Shown: one piece after another, positions 7,552 through 14,883 of the stretch | Layout of the letters: every line of letters begins with the position of its first letter | Position numbering within the stretch: position 1 is the stretch's first letter | NCBI GenBank assembly: GCA_005884945.1 | Contig: VAYM01000111.1 | Span: forward strand, 1-32,274 | Reading direction: 5' to 3' | DNA length: 32,274 bases | Origin: Actinomycetota bacterium | Lineage (GTDB): Bacteria; Actinomycetota; Thermoleophilia; Gaiellales; Gaiellaceae | Made by a program: the position numbers and the translations under genes | The notes under the pieces: model-generated | Database searches by the model: none | What the model saw: the letters and a program-made list of their open reading frames with translations, nothing else | What the model was told of the DNA's origin: nothing

Positions 7552-7569
7552 GGCGCCGCAAGCGGCGCC
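7552..7569 (-). terminator. GC hairpin between the 75-residue gene and xseA
   Basis: GGCGCCGC-AA-GCGGCGCC is a perfect inverted repeat beginning 12 nt after the stop of the minus-strand gene at 7581-7808 and upstream of xseA. No T run follows, so termination is plausible but unproven. Confidence 0.35.
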
Positions 7570-7580
7570 TTAGGCCGCGT

Positions 7581-7808
7581 CTAGAGGAGAATCTCGGCGG
7601 CGGTCTCGGGCGTGCAGCCCGACGCGACGAGCTCGACGGCGCGATGCAGGTCGACGGTCTCGTTTCCGGCGATGCGCTCGGCGAGCGGCAGTGGGTAGCC
7701 CGCTTCCATCAGCACATGCAGACGCCAGCTCTCGACCCGAGCGCGCTCGTTGTCCGAAGTCTCGAGTGTCTCCATCGCGTCGCTCACCGACCCGCTTCCG
7801 TTCGCCAT
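7581..7808 (-). CDS. Small conserved actinobacterial-type protein, unknown function
   Basis: A 75-residue soluble protein ending ESWRLHVLMEAGYPLPLAER then IAGNETVDLHRAVELVASGC and TPETAAEILL. The pattern (aromatic-Leu, AGYP, LAERIA, VDLHRAVEL, GC, ETAAEILL) looks like a compact helical domain that I have a general impression of from small actinobacterial proteins, but I cannot name a family or a function. The start is uncertain: ATG at 7808 lacks a clear ribosome site, and the second ATG (METLET) is possible. The 146 bases upstream, to the end of the coiled-coil gene, hold a hairpin (7939-7952) and no other gene I can support. Confidence 0.6.
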   Translation of the reverse strand: MANGSGSVSDAMETLETSDNERARVESWRLHVLMEAGYPLPLAERIAGNETVDLHRAVELVASGCTPETAAEILL

Positions 7809-7938
7809 TCCGTAGACGAACCCTTTTCCGGTTTGTTGGCTAGAGCGTTAGCCGTCAAACCATCCTCGTGCGGTCTCACGGCTCCCGTTCGGACCCAGTA
7901 CGCCTGCCGCCGCGGCGACATGCGCGGCCGCGGCTCCC

Positions 7939-7952
7939 AGCCGCTGGCGGCT
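7939..7952 (-). other. Hairpin after the coiled-coil gene
   Basis: AGCCGC-TG-GCGGCT lies 2 nt beyond the stop codon of the minus-strand gene at 7955-9280, beside a NotI-type palindrome GCGGCCGC. It may help end that transcript; no T tract is present. Confidence 0.25.
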
Positions 7953-7954
7953 AG

Positions 7955-9280
7955 TCAAACCCGAGCGGTGGCGGATTCGATCCGCTGGGCGAGGTCGTGG
8001 AGGCGCGCTTCGATGATCGCGCGCTCCGCCTCGGTGTCGGCGACGAGCAGCTCGATCCGCCGCCGAAGCTCCTGCTCCTCGCCGAGCAGGCGTTGCTCAA
8101 AGGTCGCGATCGCCTCGGCGCGTTGACGGTCGAGCCCGCCCGTGATCATGCTGAGCCGCTTCTCGAGCCGCTGCGTGCCGGCGTCGCCGACATGCCCGAG
8201 CTGCTCTGCGAGCACCTTCTCCGCCTCGCGCGTGAATGCCTGGACGGCGCGGTCCAGCTCGCGCGAGAGACGTGTTGCAGCAGCCTCTCGCGCGCCACGG
8301 ATCGCGTCGCCGAACTGCTGGTTCGCAGCCTCGGAGAAGCCGGTAGCGGCGCGGTCGAGGACGCGCTGCAGTTGCTCGACCTGTCGGCGCTCGATCTCGG
8401 CGAAAGCGACCTGCAAGCGTCGTGTGGCATCGGCTTCCTCGTGTTCGATCTGTTCCGCGAGCGCGCGCTCGCGGCGGCGAATTCGCTCGCTGATCTCGTG
8501 GAGCGCGCGGCGCCGCTCGGCCGCGTACGCGTCGAGGTCGGCGTTTCCTTCGGCGATCGTCTCTTCGATCGCACGTGCAATCTCGTCGCGTAGCCGCACG
8601 AGACCCGCGCGTTGCTGTTCGCTCTCGGATTCGAGCCGTTCTGCATCTGCGGCGATTCGCGCTTCCGCTTCGGAGGTGACGTGATGCTGCCGCTGCTTCA
8701 CTTGCTCCAGCTGTGCGGCGACGACGCGCTGCGCCCGATCGAGGTCCTCCACCCAGGCGCGCAGTCTCTCGTCCAGCTGCCTTTGCGCCGCGGCGAGAGC
8801 CTCGGAGAGCGACGCGTTCGCCGTGCGTTCATGCTCGGCGGCGGACCGTCGCCGCTCCTCTGCGATCCGCCGCTCCTGATCGGTCAGCAGCGAGATCGAG
8901 TCTGCACGCGCACGCGCAAGCGTCCGTTCGAGGTCTGCGGCCCGCTCCTGCGCCTCGCGCTCGATCAGCTCGCGCAGCCGGTTCTCAGCGTTGGCGAGCT
9001 GGCTGTCGACGCGGTGCGCGTGTTGGACGACCCGCCGTAGGCGCATCGACGCGAGGACGGTCGCTGCCGCGAGCAGCGTTCCCGCGGCGGACACGGCAAT
9101 CGGCGTGTGCTGCTCGAGGGCGTAGAGAGCCCACAACCCGATCGCGGCCGCTCCCAGAGCGAGTGCCACGCCGAGCAGGACGTTCCTCGACGCGCGCCCC
9201 GCGACGGTGAGCGCCAGGCACACACCCGCCGCGATCGCCGAGACGGCGAAGACGATCTCTGCGACGTCGGTCACGTGCAC
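7955..9280 (-). CDS. Membrane-anchored long coiled-coil protein
   Basis: A 441-residue protein with no family I can name. The first 80 residues hold about three hydrophobic helices (IVFAVSAIAAGVCLALTVAG; NVLLGVALALGAAAIGLWAL; and about 60-77). The rest, about residues 85-440, is almost uninterrupted heptad-like helix very rich in Glu, Arg, Ala and Gln, e.g. LIEREAQERAADLERTLARA and RIAEERRRSAAEHERTANAS. It should form a long rod tethered to the membrane, cytoplasmic by charge. Possible roles are an envelope or division scaffold, or an RmuC-like or methyl-accepting-like arrangement without the signature domains; I see no nuclease or signalling motif. The GTG start is favoured by a TAACCT box 6 nt upstream; the preceding gene stops only 4 nt away, so read-through is also likely. 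Confidence 0.7.
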   Translation of the reverse strand: MHVTDVAEIVFAVSAIAAGVCLALTVAGRASRNVLLGVALALGAAAIGLWALYALEQHTPIAVSAAGTLLAAATVLASMRLRRVVQHAHRVDSQLANAENRLRELIEREAQERAADLERTLARARADSISLLTDQERRIAEERRRSAAEHERTANASLSEALAAAQRQLDERLRAWVEDLDRAQRVVAAQLEQVKQRQHHVTSEAEARIAADAERLESESEQQRAGLVRLRDEIARAIEETIAEGNADLDAYAAERRRALHEISERIRRRERALAEQIEHEEADATRRLQVAFAEIERRQVEQLQRVLDRAATGFSEAANQQFGDAIRGAREAAATRLSRELDRAVQAFTREAEKVLAEQLGHVGDAGTQRLEKRLSMITGGLDRQRAEAIATFEQRLLGEEQELRRRIELLVADTEAERAIIEARLHDLAQRIESATARV

Positions 9281-9284
9281 GGCA

Positions 9285-10013
9285 TCAGGTTACGCGCATC
9301 AGGACGAGTGCGAGCGCGAGGAGGGCGACGGCCGCGGACAGGATCTGCAGTGCCTGCTCGGGGATGCGCTTCAGCGAATCGGCGTCGATCGGTTCGATGC
9401 GCCCGTCCTGCCATTCGATCCGGCCGCTGACCGCGGCGACGCGGCGACGAACGTCCCGGACCGGGGTCGAGAGGACGCGCTGCGCGTGGCTGAGCAGGGC
9501 AGCGGACGCGGCGGCGGCGACCGCTTCCACGCGGATCTCCGAAGCGCACGCGAAGTAGGCGGTGAGCACGGGAAAGGCGCCCCAGCCGAGCGCGAACCAG
9601 AGGTCGCCGTGGAGCCGGCCGCCGAACAGCTCGAGGTTGTACGCGACGACGAGCACGGATCCGGCGGCGACGAACGCGAGCAACCAGAGGTCGCGCCGGA
9701 CGGCAACGGCGATCCCGATCGCTGCCGCTGCCGCGATCGACGTGACCGCGAGCACGACGAGCGCGCGGGACGAGATACGGGTGCGCAGAGGCCGTCCGGC
9801 CACCTCGTCGAGCGCATGCGCACCGATCCCCATCGCGAGGAAGAACGCGAGCAGCGTCAGGCCCATGACTCCCGCGTCGAAACGAGGCGCGATCGCGGCG
9901 CCGATTGCAACGTACGACAGGTGCCAGAGCGTGTACGGCGGATGGAGCAAGGTGACGTAGTCGCGCCACCCGCCGGGCGCGAGAGCGTAGAACGCCGGCC
10001 GCGCTTCGTTCAC
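9285..10013 (-). CDS. UbiA-like integral membrane protein
   Basis: A 242-residue protein with about 6-7 hydrophobic helices. It resembles the UbiA prenyltransferase superfamily weakly: IGAHALDEVAGRPLRTRISS occupies the place of the first Asp-rich motif (NDxxDxxxD), and YNLELFGGRLHGDLWFALGW that of the second. The aspartates are fewer than in working prenyltransferases, so the chemistry is uncertain. The C-terminal 60 residues are a soluble stretch plus a last helix (LQILSAAVALLALALVLMRV). The GTG at 10013 overlaps the stop of the upstream methyltransferase (GTGA), so the pair is coupled. UbiA and UbiE proteins act in succession in menaquinone synthesis, which makes a quinone- or isoprenoid-related role attractive but unproven. 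Confidence 0.55.
   Translation of the reverse strand: MNEARPAFYALAPGGWRDYVTLLHPPYTLWHLSYVAIGAAIAPRFDAGVMGLTLLAFFLAMGIGAHALDEVAGRPLRTRISSRALVVLAVTSIAAAAAIGIAVAVRRDLWLLAFVAAGSVLVVAYNLELFGGRLHGDLWFALGWGAFPVLTAYFACASEIRVEAVAAAASAALLSHAQRVLSTPVRDVRRRVAAVSGRIEWQDGRIEPIDADSLKRIPEQALQILSAAVALLALALVLMRVT
9287..9292 (-). promoter_or_regulatory. Possible -10 box TAACCT for the coiled-coil gene
   Basis: On the minus strand TAACCT is followed by 6 nt and the GTG at 9280. It lies within the last codons of the upstream gene, so it would be an internal promoter giving a leaderless transcript. No -35 element is visible. Confidence 0.35.
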
Positions 10014-10699
10014 GCCCGCCTGGCCCAGGTCACGATCCCCCCGCCCAGGCTCAGCCGACGTGCCCGGACGTCCTCGATCCCTGCGTCGCGCCACGCAGCG
10101 AGGAGCCGCGCCTCCGGCCACTCCCGCGCGAACTCCCGGATGCTTCCGCCGAGAAAGCCGCCGACGCGGTGCCAGCCCGGTGAGATCGCACGTCCCACGA
10201 CCGGCAAGACGGCGCGCACGTGGAGCTCCCAGAGCGGCCGCCACACGCCGTGCGGAACGCCGAACTCCAGCGAGGCGATGCTGCCGCCCGGACGCACGAC
10301 GCGCGCGAGCTCCCGCAACATCGCTGCCGGATCGGCGACGTAGCGCAGGAGATACGTGAACGTGAGCGCGTCGAACGAGGCGTCGTCGAACGGCAGGGGC
10401 TCCGCCGTTCCCTCGACGAGACGAACCTCGTCGCCGAGCCGGCGCCGCGCCTCGGCGAGCATCTCCGGGCTCTGGTCGAGACCGACCACGGTGCAGCCTT
10501 TCTGGCGGATCAGCTCGCGCGCGACCGCACCGGTGCCGGTGGCGACGTCGAGGACCGTGTCCCCGGGCCGCGCGTCGACGCGCGAGACGAGGAACTGTCG
10601 CCACCGCGGGTCCTGTCCGAACGAGAGGAGTGCTGCGTACCGGTCGTACGTCGGTCCGAGCGGAGCGAAGAGCGCCCGCGCGGAGACGGCCTCGGCCAT
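10010..10699 (-). CDS. UbiE/COQ5-like class I methyltransferase
   Basis: A 229-residue SAM-dependent methyltransferase. Motif I is VLDVATGTGAVARELI (about residues 49-64), followed by VVGLDQSPEML (motif II acid), EGTAEPLPFDDASFDALTFT (motif III region) and LRELARVVRPGGSIASLEFG (motif IV-V). The pattern FGQDPRWR near the N-terminus and the SLEF segment match UbiE/MenG, which methylates demethylmenaquinone. It could instead act on another quinone or polyketide. It starts with ATG at 10699, 7 nt after a TAGACT box, and is translationally coupled to the UbiA-like gene. It diverges from the gene at 10723. Confidence 0.75.
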   Translation of the reverse strand: MAEAVSARALFAPLGPTYDRYAALLSFGQDPRWRQFLVSRVDARPGDTVLDVATGTGAVARELIRQKGCTVVGLDQSPEMLAEARRRLGDEVRLVEGTAEPLPFDDASFDALTFTYLLRYVADPAAMLRELARVVRPGGSIASLEFGVPHGVWRPLWELHVRAVLPVVGRAISPGWHRVGGFLGGSIREFAREWPEARLLAAWRDAGIEDVRARRLSLGGGIVTWARRA

Positions 10700-10706
10700 G
10701 ACGGCG

Positions 10707-10712
10707 AGTCTA
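10707..10712 (-). promoter_or_regulatory. -10 box TAGACT of the methyltransferase gene
   Basis: On the minus strand TAGACT is followed by 7 nt and the ATG at 10699. It shares two bases with the plus-strand -10 box of the divergent gene, so RNA polymerase can open only one of the two promoters at a time. Confidence 0.55.
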
Positions 10713-10716
10713 TGCT
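10711..10716 (+). promoter_or_regulatory. -10 box TATGCT of the divergent operon
   Basis: TATGCT is followed by 6 nt (CGGCGC) and the GTG at 10723, a leaderless arrangement. It overlaps the opposing -10 box at 10707-10712. Confidence 0.55.
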
Positions 10717-10722
10717 CGGCGC

Positions 10723-11274
10723 GTGGAGCTGAGCGAGCAAGTGGCTGCCGTCGCCGAGTCCGCGGGGCGCTTCGCGTCCGCCGGCGAGACCGTCGACGCG
10801 GTGCTCGTCGCGGAGCCCTCCGAAGGCGAGCGCATCTATCTCTGCGCGTTCGTCGGGCCGGAGGAGCGCACGTGGCTCGCGCTCGGCGATCGTGGCGAGC
10901 CCGTCACCGACCTGAACCGGCTCCGCGAGGCCGTTTCGATCGCAGCGATGTGCGAGGTCGCGGAGGAACAGGCGGGCGGCGGCGAGCTCGAGGAGCTGCG
11001 ACGCCGGCTCGCGGGTCTTCGGGTGAGAGAGAATCCGCCGGGTATCGAAGAAGCCGAGGTCGCGGCGCTCGAGCTCGAGCGTACGGTCGGGGCCGCACCG
11101 CGAGTGGCGACGCCACGCCACCTCGACGCGGTCGGGACCGCGGCCCGCCGGCTCGAGCGCGCGCTCGGGGACTCCGGCAACTCGCCGTTCGCGGTCGCGA
11201 TGCAGCAGGCTCTGCCGGCGGTGGAGGAGCTTGCCAAGGAGGTCGAGTCCCAGTACAAGCTTCCCCTGACGTGA
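10723..11274 (+). CDS. Conserved-looking soluble protein, unknown function
   Basis: A 183-residue soluble acidic protein. Residues 1-85 look like an alpha/beta fold (ETVDAVLVAEPSEGERIYLC, then AFVGPEERTWLALGD), and residues 85-183 are mostly helical with charged repeats (EELEELRRRLAGLR; DAVGTAARRLERALGDSGNS). I see no catalytic motif, signal peptide or membrane helix and do not recognise a family. The GTG start is supported by the TATGCT box 6 nt upstream. Its stop overlaps the start of the DUF1707 gene (GTGA), so the two products are probably made together. Confidence 0.6.
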   Translation: MELSEQVAAVAESAGRFASAGETVDAVLVAEPSEGERIYLCAFVGPEERTWLALGDRGEPVTDLNRLREAVSIAAMCEVAEEQAGGGELEELRRRLAGLRVRENPPGIEEAEVAALELERTVGAAPRVATPRHLDAVGTAARRLERALGDSGNSPFAVAMQQALPAVEELAKEVESQYKLPLT

Positions 11275-11900
11275 ATGCGGAGCCGCCAGCCGTCCGTGCA
11301 TCCGACGCGGAGCGCAACCGAACCGTCGAGCAGCTGCGCGCGCACGCGGGCGACGGGCGCCTGACGCTCGAGGAGCTCGCGCAGCGAATCGAGTCGGCCT
11401 ATGGGGCTCAGACGCGCGAGCAGCTCGAGCGCATCACCGCCGACCTCCCGGCGACGACCGCCGTCCCGCCGCCTTCGCCGCGCCGCCGCCCGCGCCCGAC
11501 GAGCCTGACGTGGGTGGCGTTCGGCGAGGTCGCACGCAAGGGACGCTGGCGGCTGGTCGACCACTCGCGCGTCGTCGTCGCGTTCGGCAATGCGGATATC
11601 GACCTGCGCAACGCCCAGATCGAAGGCGACTCCGCGACGATCACGGCGTACGTCGCGTTCGGCAACGTCGACTTCTACGTCCCCGAAGGCGTCGAAATCG
11701 ATCACGGCGGGCTTGCGATCTTCGGCGCGCGCGGCGACCACGGCGCCGACGTCACGCCGCCGCCGGATGCGCCGTTCCTCCGCATCCGCGTCTTCACGAT
11801 GTTCGGCAACTCCGATCTGTGGCGGATTCCGGCGGGCGCCACGGGGACGTTTCGCGAGCTGATCGACGCAGTTCGACGGGTCCGCCAGGTCGGTGCCTGA
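11271..11900 (+). CDS. DUF1707 / LiaF-like domain protein
   Basis: A 209-residue protein. Residues 6-60 are a DUF1707 (SHOCT-like) domain: VRASDAERNRTVEQLRAHAG, DGRLTLEELAQRIESAYGAQ, then TREQLERITADLP. A Pro/Arg-rich linker (about 64-78) leads to a beta-helix-like domain (about 85-195) with repeated AFGN-type turns (VVAFGNADIDLRN, YVAFGNVDFYVPEGVEID, TMFGNSDLW), the pattern of the LiaF C-terminal / cell-wall-active-antibiotics response domain. Such proteins act near the membrane in envelope-stress sensing. No transmembrane helix is present here. It is coupled to the genes before (GTGA) and after (8-bp overlap). Confidence 0.8.
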   Translation: MNAEPPAVRASDAERNRTVEQLRAHAGDGRLTLEELAQRIESAYGAQTREQLERITADLPATTAVPPPSPRRRPRPTSLTWVAFGEVARKGRWRLVDHSRVVVAFGNADIDLRNAQIEGDSATITAYVAFGNVDFYVPEGVEIDHGGLAIFGARGDHGADVTPPPDAPFLRIRVFTMFGNSDLWRIPAGATGTFRELIDAVRRVRQVGA

Positions 11901-12669
11901 CGGTGACCTGACGGGCCGCGTCGCGTTCGTCACGGGCGGCGGCACCGGGATCGGTCGGGCAATGGCGCTGGAGCTCAGCCGGCGCGGCGCGAAGGTCGCC
12001 GTCGTAGGCCGTCGCAGAGAGCCGCTCGACGAAACGGTCGCGATGCTCGACGGCCCGGGTTTCGCGACGCAGTGCGACGTCCGCGAACCGGAGACCGTGG
12101 GCGGCGCCTTCGACGCGGCCGAGGATCTGCTCGGCCCGGTGACGACGCTTGTGAACAACGCGGCCGGCAACTTCCTCGTCCACGCGGAGGATCTGTCGCC
12201 GAACGGCTGGCGCGCCGTGATCGGGATCGTCCTCGACGGAACGTTCTACTGCTCGCGCGAGCTCGGCCGGCGAGTGATCGCGCGCGGCGGAGACAACGCG
12301 CAGATCGTCAACATCGTCGCGACGTACGCGTGGACGGGCGGGCCCGGCACCGTCCACTCCGCGGCGGCGAAGGCGGGCGTCGTCAACCTCACGAGGACGC
12401 TCGCCGTGGAGTGGGCCTCGCACGGAATCCGCGTCAACGCGATTGCGCCGGGGCCGATCGACACGGAGGAGACGCGCAAGCGGCTGTGGGCTGACGATGC
12501 CGTCCGCGAGGCGCTGTTGCAGAAGATCCCGCTGCGCCGGTTCGGCCGCGAGGAAGAGATCGCGCGCGCGTGCGCCTACCTCGTGTCCGACGACGCCGCA
12601 TACGTCACGGGCGGCGTCCTCGCGGTCGACGGCGGCGCATGGCTGGAGAAAGGGATGTTCGGACCCTAG
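11893..12669 (+). CDS. 2,4-dienoyl-CoA reductase (SDR family, mitochondrial DECR type)
   Basis: A 258-residue short-chain dehydrogenase. The nucleotide loop is TGGGTGIG (14-21) and the strand-4 motif NNAAG (88-92). It lacks the classical YxxxK: the position four before Lys160 is Ser156, while Tyr145 lies 15 residues before Lys160 in ATYAWTGG. This Tyr/Lys spacing and the surrounding NAAGNFL, LSPNGW, IVLDGTF, SAAAKAGV and PGPIDT segments match mitochondrial 2,4-dienoyl-CoA reductases, which use NADPH to reduce 2,4-dienoyl-CoA during oxidation of polyunsaturated fatty acids. The start is GTG at 11893, inside the end of the DUF1707 gene. The stop shares the CTAG tetranucleotide with the stop of the convergent gene. 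Confidence 0.85.
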   Translation: MPDGDLTGRVAFVTGGGTGIGRAMALELSRRGAKVAVVGRRREPLDETVAMLDGPGFATQCDVREPETVGGAFDAAEDLLGPVTTLVNNAAGNFLVHAEDLSPNGWRAVIGIVLDGTFYCSRELGRRVIARGGDNAQIVNIVATYAWTGGPGTVHSAAAKAGVVNLTRTLAVEWASHGIRVNAIAPGPIDTEETRKRLWADDAVREALLQKIPLRRFGREEEIARACAYLVSDDAAYVTGGVLAVDGGAWLEKGMFGP

Positions 12670-13625
12670 GAGGGCTCCACCGGCGTCGGCACCGGGTCGG
12701 TCGGCGGTCTGCTATAGCGATGCAGCACGAGGCCGAGGCCGAAGAGGCTGAGCCCGATCCCGAGCAGGATGAAGGCGTAACCGACGGAGTCCGAGTTCAG
12801 GCCGCTCGTCGTCCAGTGCAAGATCGGCACGTAGAAGCCGAGCAGCCCGTAGATCGCCCAGGTCGCGCGCCGAAGCGGCGCGGCGGCGAGCAACACGATT
12901 GCACCCGCGATCACCATGGGGATCCACCCGCGGTTCGAGTCGCCCGTTGCGCCCGTGGCGTAGAAGCTCAGCGCCACGGCGACTGCGAAGAAACCGCCGA
13001 CGTGGAACCAGAAAGCGTCGCGCCGGCGGCCCGCGAGGTCGAGCACGAGCCCGACTAGGACGAGCGCGGCACCTGTGACGATTGCCGTGATCGCGAACTC
13101 GTCGGCGCCCGGGTGAGCGTGCACGATCGAGATGAAGAACTCGGCGGTGAGTAGCGTAGCGGCGACGAACGTGAAGAACAGGAAGGAAAAACGCGTGATC
13201 GCGAAGGAGACGAGCGCGTCGAGCATCGTGGCGAGGCCGATGAGCACGACCGACCACGAGCCGTCCTCGAACGGATTGAAGAACGGATCCTTCGGAAACG
13301 TCCCGATCAGTGACGCGACGCCGTATCCGACCGCCGGCATGAGCGCGACCGCGAGCGCGAAGCCGAGACCGCCGGGCACCCACCAGCCGCTCCGGATCAG
13401 CGCCCAGCCGACCCCTGCATAGACGAGGTAGAAGCCGACGGAGACGAGCAGCTCCCACACGTCCCGGCTCGACTCCGGCACCTTGTCGATCAGGCTGAGC
13501 GTCGCGAAACCGATCGCGAACGCGCCGAAGAACCACAGCACGTTCGGCGTATCCATCCGCGGCCAGTCGCGCTCGGCGCGTGCCGCAGTCCGCGAGGGGA
13601 GGGCGCCTGCCGTCTCCATCCGCAT
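12666..13625 (-). CDS. Polytopic membrane protein, unknown function
   Basis: A 319-residue protein with about 8-9 transmembrane helices (e.g. VLWFFGAFAIGFATLSLI, LLVSVGFYLVYAGVGWALI, FSFLFFTFVAATLLTAEFFI, AIVTGAALVLVGLVLDLA, FFAVAVALSFYATGA, MVIAGAIVLLAAAPL, YAFILLGIGLSLFGLGLVL). Loops carry little charge; the segment IGTFPKDPFFNPFEDGSWS near residue 110 is probably extracytoplasmic. The overall look is of the DUF2157-like or uncharacterised membrane-protein type, but I cannot assign a family. The ATG at 13625 is preceded by GGAGA at 4-5 nt; an alternative ATG at 13556 starts closer to the first helix but has no ribosome site. Convergent with the dienoyl-CoA reductase and divergent from the gene at 13667. 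Confidence 0.65.
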   Translation of the reverse strand: MRMETAGALPSRTAARAERDWPRMDTPNVLWFFGAFAIGFATLSLIDKVPESSRDVWELLVSVGFYLVYAGVGWALIRSGWWVPGGLGFALAVALMPAVGYGVASLIGTFPKDPFFNPFEDGSWSVVLIGLATMLDALVSFAITRFSFLFFTFVAATLLTAEFFISIVHAHPGADEFAITAIVTGAALVLVGLVLDLAGRRRDAFWFHVGGFFAVAVALSFYATGATGDSNRGWIPMVIAGAIVLLAAAPLRRATWAIYGLLGFYVPILHWTTSGLNSDSVGYAFILLGIGLSLFGLGLVLHRYSRPPTDPVPTPVEPS

Positions 13626-13653
13626 CAGTCTCCGTACCCGATCGGCTGTTCCC

Positions 13654-13659
13654 TATGCT
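13654..13659 (+). promoter_or_regulatory. -10 box TATGCT of the proline dehydrogenase operon
   Basis: TATGCT is followed by 7 nt and the ATG at 13667; no ribosome site is seen before that ATG. This is the same leaderless arrangement, with the same hexamer, as at 10711. It supports 13667 rather than the ATG at 13655 as the start. Confidence 0.5.
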
Positions 13660-13666
13660 TCGCTCG

Positions 13667-13960
13667 ATGGAGGGCGGTTCCGGCTTCCCGCTCGGGGGCG
13701 ATCCCGAGGATCTGCTGCGGGGGCTCCGCGAGTTCGCGGAGCAGCAGGCGGAGTCCGTGCAGGAGGCGCAGCGCGAGCAGTTCGCGACGCTGACGCTCAA
13801 TACGGCGGTCGAGCTGACCGGAGCCGCGTTGAGTCAGATGCAGGTCTCGGGCTCGACCGACGAGCAGGCGATTGCGCTCCGTGACGCGATGCGCGTGCTC
13901 TTCCCCGAGGCCGTGGCGCTGGTGAGCGCAGCGCGCCAGGGATTCATGCGCGAACGTTGA
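13667..13960 (+). CDS. Small helical protein, unknown function
   Basis: A 97-residue soluble protein, mainly helical: GGDPEDLLRGLREFAEQQAE, SVQEAQREQFATLTLNTAVE, then LTGAALSQMQVSGSTDEQAI and a last helix LRDAMRVLFPEAVALVSAAR. The glutamine/glutamate-rich region at 25-45 could form a short coiled coil. I do not recognise it. It is the first gene of a coupled operon: its TGA overlaps the TTG start of proline dehydrogenase (TTGA). Confidence 0.55.
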   Translation: MEGGSGFPLGGDPEDLLRGLREFAEQQAESVQEAQREQFATLTLNTAVELTGAALSQMQVSGSTDEQAIALRDAMRVLFPEAVALVSAARQGFMRER

Positions 13961-14883
13961 CCTTGCTCGACCGCACGATCGTGCGCCTGCTGCCGGCGGT
14001 GCCGAAGCCGGTCGTGCAGAAGCTCTCCGAGCGGTACATCGCAGGCCCCGAGCTCAAGGACGCGCGCGAGACCGTGCGTCGGCTCAACGCGCAGGGGAAG
14101 ATGGCGACGGTCGACGTCCTCGGCGAGGAGATCACGAACGAGGAAGAGGCGGCGGCGATCGTGCGTGCGTACCTCGACGTCTTCGCGGACATCGAGCGCT
14201 GCGACCTCGACGCGAACGTCAGCGTGAAGCTCACGGCGCTCGGTCTCAAGTTCGGCTACGACATCTGTCGCGCGAACCTCACGACCGTCGTCGCCGACGC
14301 CGCGTCGCGCGGCAACTTCGTCCGGATCGACATGGAGGACTCGTCGACGACGGACGACACGATGCAGCTCTACCGCGATCTCCGACGCGACGGTCACGAC
14401 AACGTGGGCGTCGTCCTGCAGGCGACGCTTCGACGCACGCTCTCCGACGTCGGCGAACTCGCGGACTTGCGGCCGAGCGTCCGGCTCTGCAAGGGGATCT
14501 ACATCGAGCCGCCGGAGATCGCATACCGCGACTTCGGTGCAGTGCGGGCGAATTACGTCCGCTCGCTCTCGGCGCTGCTCGAGGCCGGTTGCTACGTCGG
14601 CATCGCAACGCACGACGAGTGGCTCGTCTCGGAGGGGAAGCGGCTCGTCGCGGAACACGGGCTCGAGCGCGGGCAGTACGAGTTCCAGATGCTGCTAGGC
14701 GTTCGGCCGGATCTCGGGAACCGGCTCGTGCGGGAAGGACACCGGCTGCGCGTGTACGTCCCGTTCGGGCGCCATTGGTATGCGTACTCGATGCGCCGGC
14801 TGCAGGAGAACCCGAAGATCGCGGGCTACATCGCCGCTGACACGATCGGCCGCTTCATCCCGACCCGACGCAACGGCGCGTGA
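13957..14883 (+). CDS. putA: Proline dehydrogenase (FAD-dependent)
   Basis: A 308-residue monofunctional proline dehydrogenase (PRODH TIM barrel), oxidising L-proline to 1-pyrroline-5-carboxylate (P5C) with FAD and passing electrons to the quinone pool. Motifs: NVSVKLTALG (87-96), FVRIDMEDSS (121-130), QATLRR (155-160), RLCKGIY (176-182), ATHD (217-220), FQMLLGVR (243-250) and RVYVPFG-x2-WYAYSMRRLQEN (265-284), where the paired arginines 280-281 bind the proline carboxylate. There is no aldehyde dehydrogenase domain, unlike large PutA. The start is a TTG overlapping the previous stop; homology near LLDRTIVRLLPAVPKPVVQK supports it. The 3' end is coupled (GTGA) to an aminotransferase. Confidence 0.92.
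   Translation: MTLLDRTIVRLLPAVPKPVVQKLSERYIAGPELKDARETVRRLNAQGKMATVDVLGEEITNEEEAAAIVRAYLDVFADIERCDLDANVSVKLTALGLKFGYDICRANLTTVVADAASRGNFVRIDMEDSSTTDDTMQLYRDLRRDGHDNVGVVLQATLRRTLSDVGELADLRPSVRLCKGIYIEPPEIAYRDFGAVRANYVRSLSALLEAGCYVGIATHDEWLVSEGKRLVAEHGLERGQYEFQMLLGVRPDLGNRLVREGHRLRVYVPFGRHWYAYSMRRLQENPKIAGYIAADTIGRFIPTRRNGA

Noticed and set aside
7921-7934. GCGGCCGC-rich palindromes as regulatory elements
   Set aside because: Such GC palindromes are expected by chance at this base composition.
11893-12669. A degenerate, inactive SDR because YxxxK is missing
   Set aside because: The Tyr145/Lys160 spacing matches mitochondrial-type 2,4-dienoyl-CoA reductases, so the active site appears intact.
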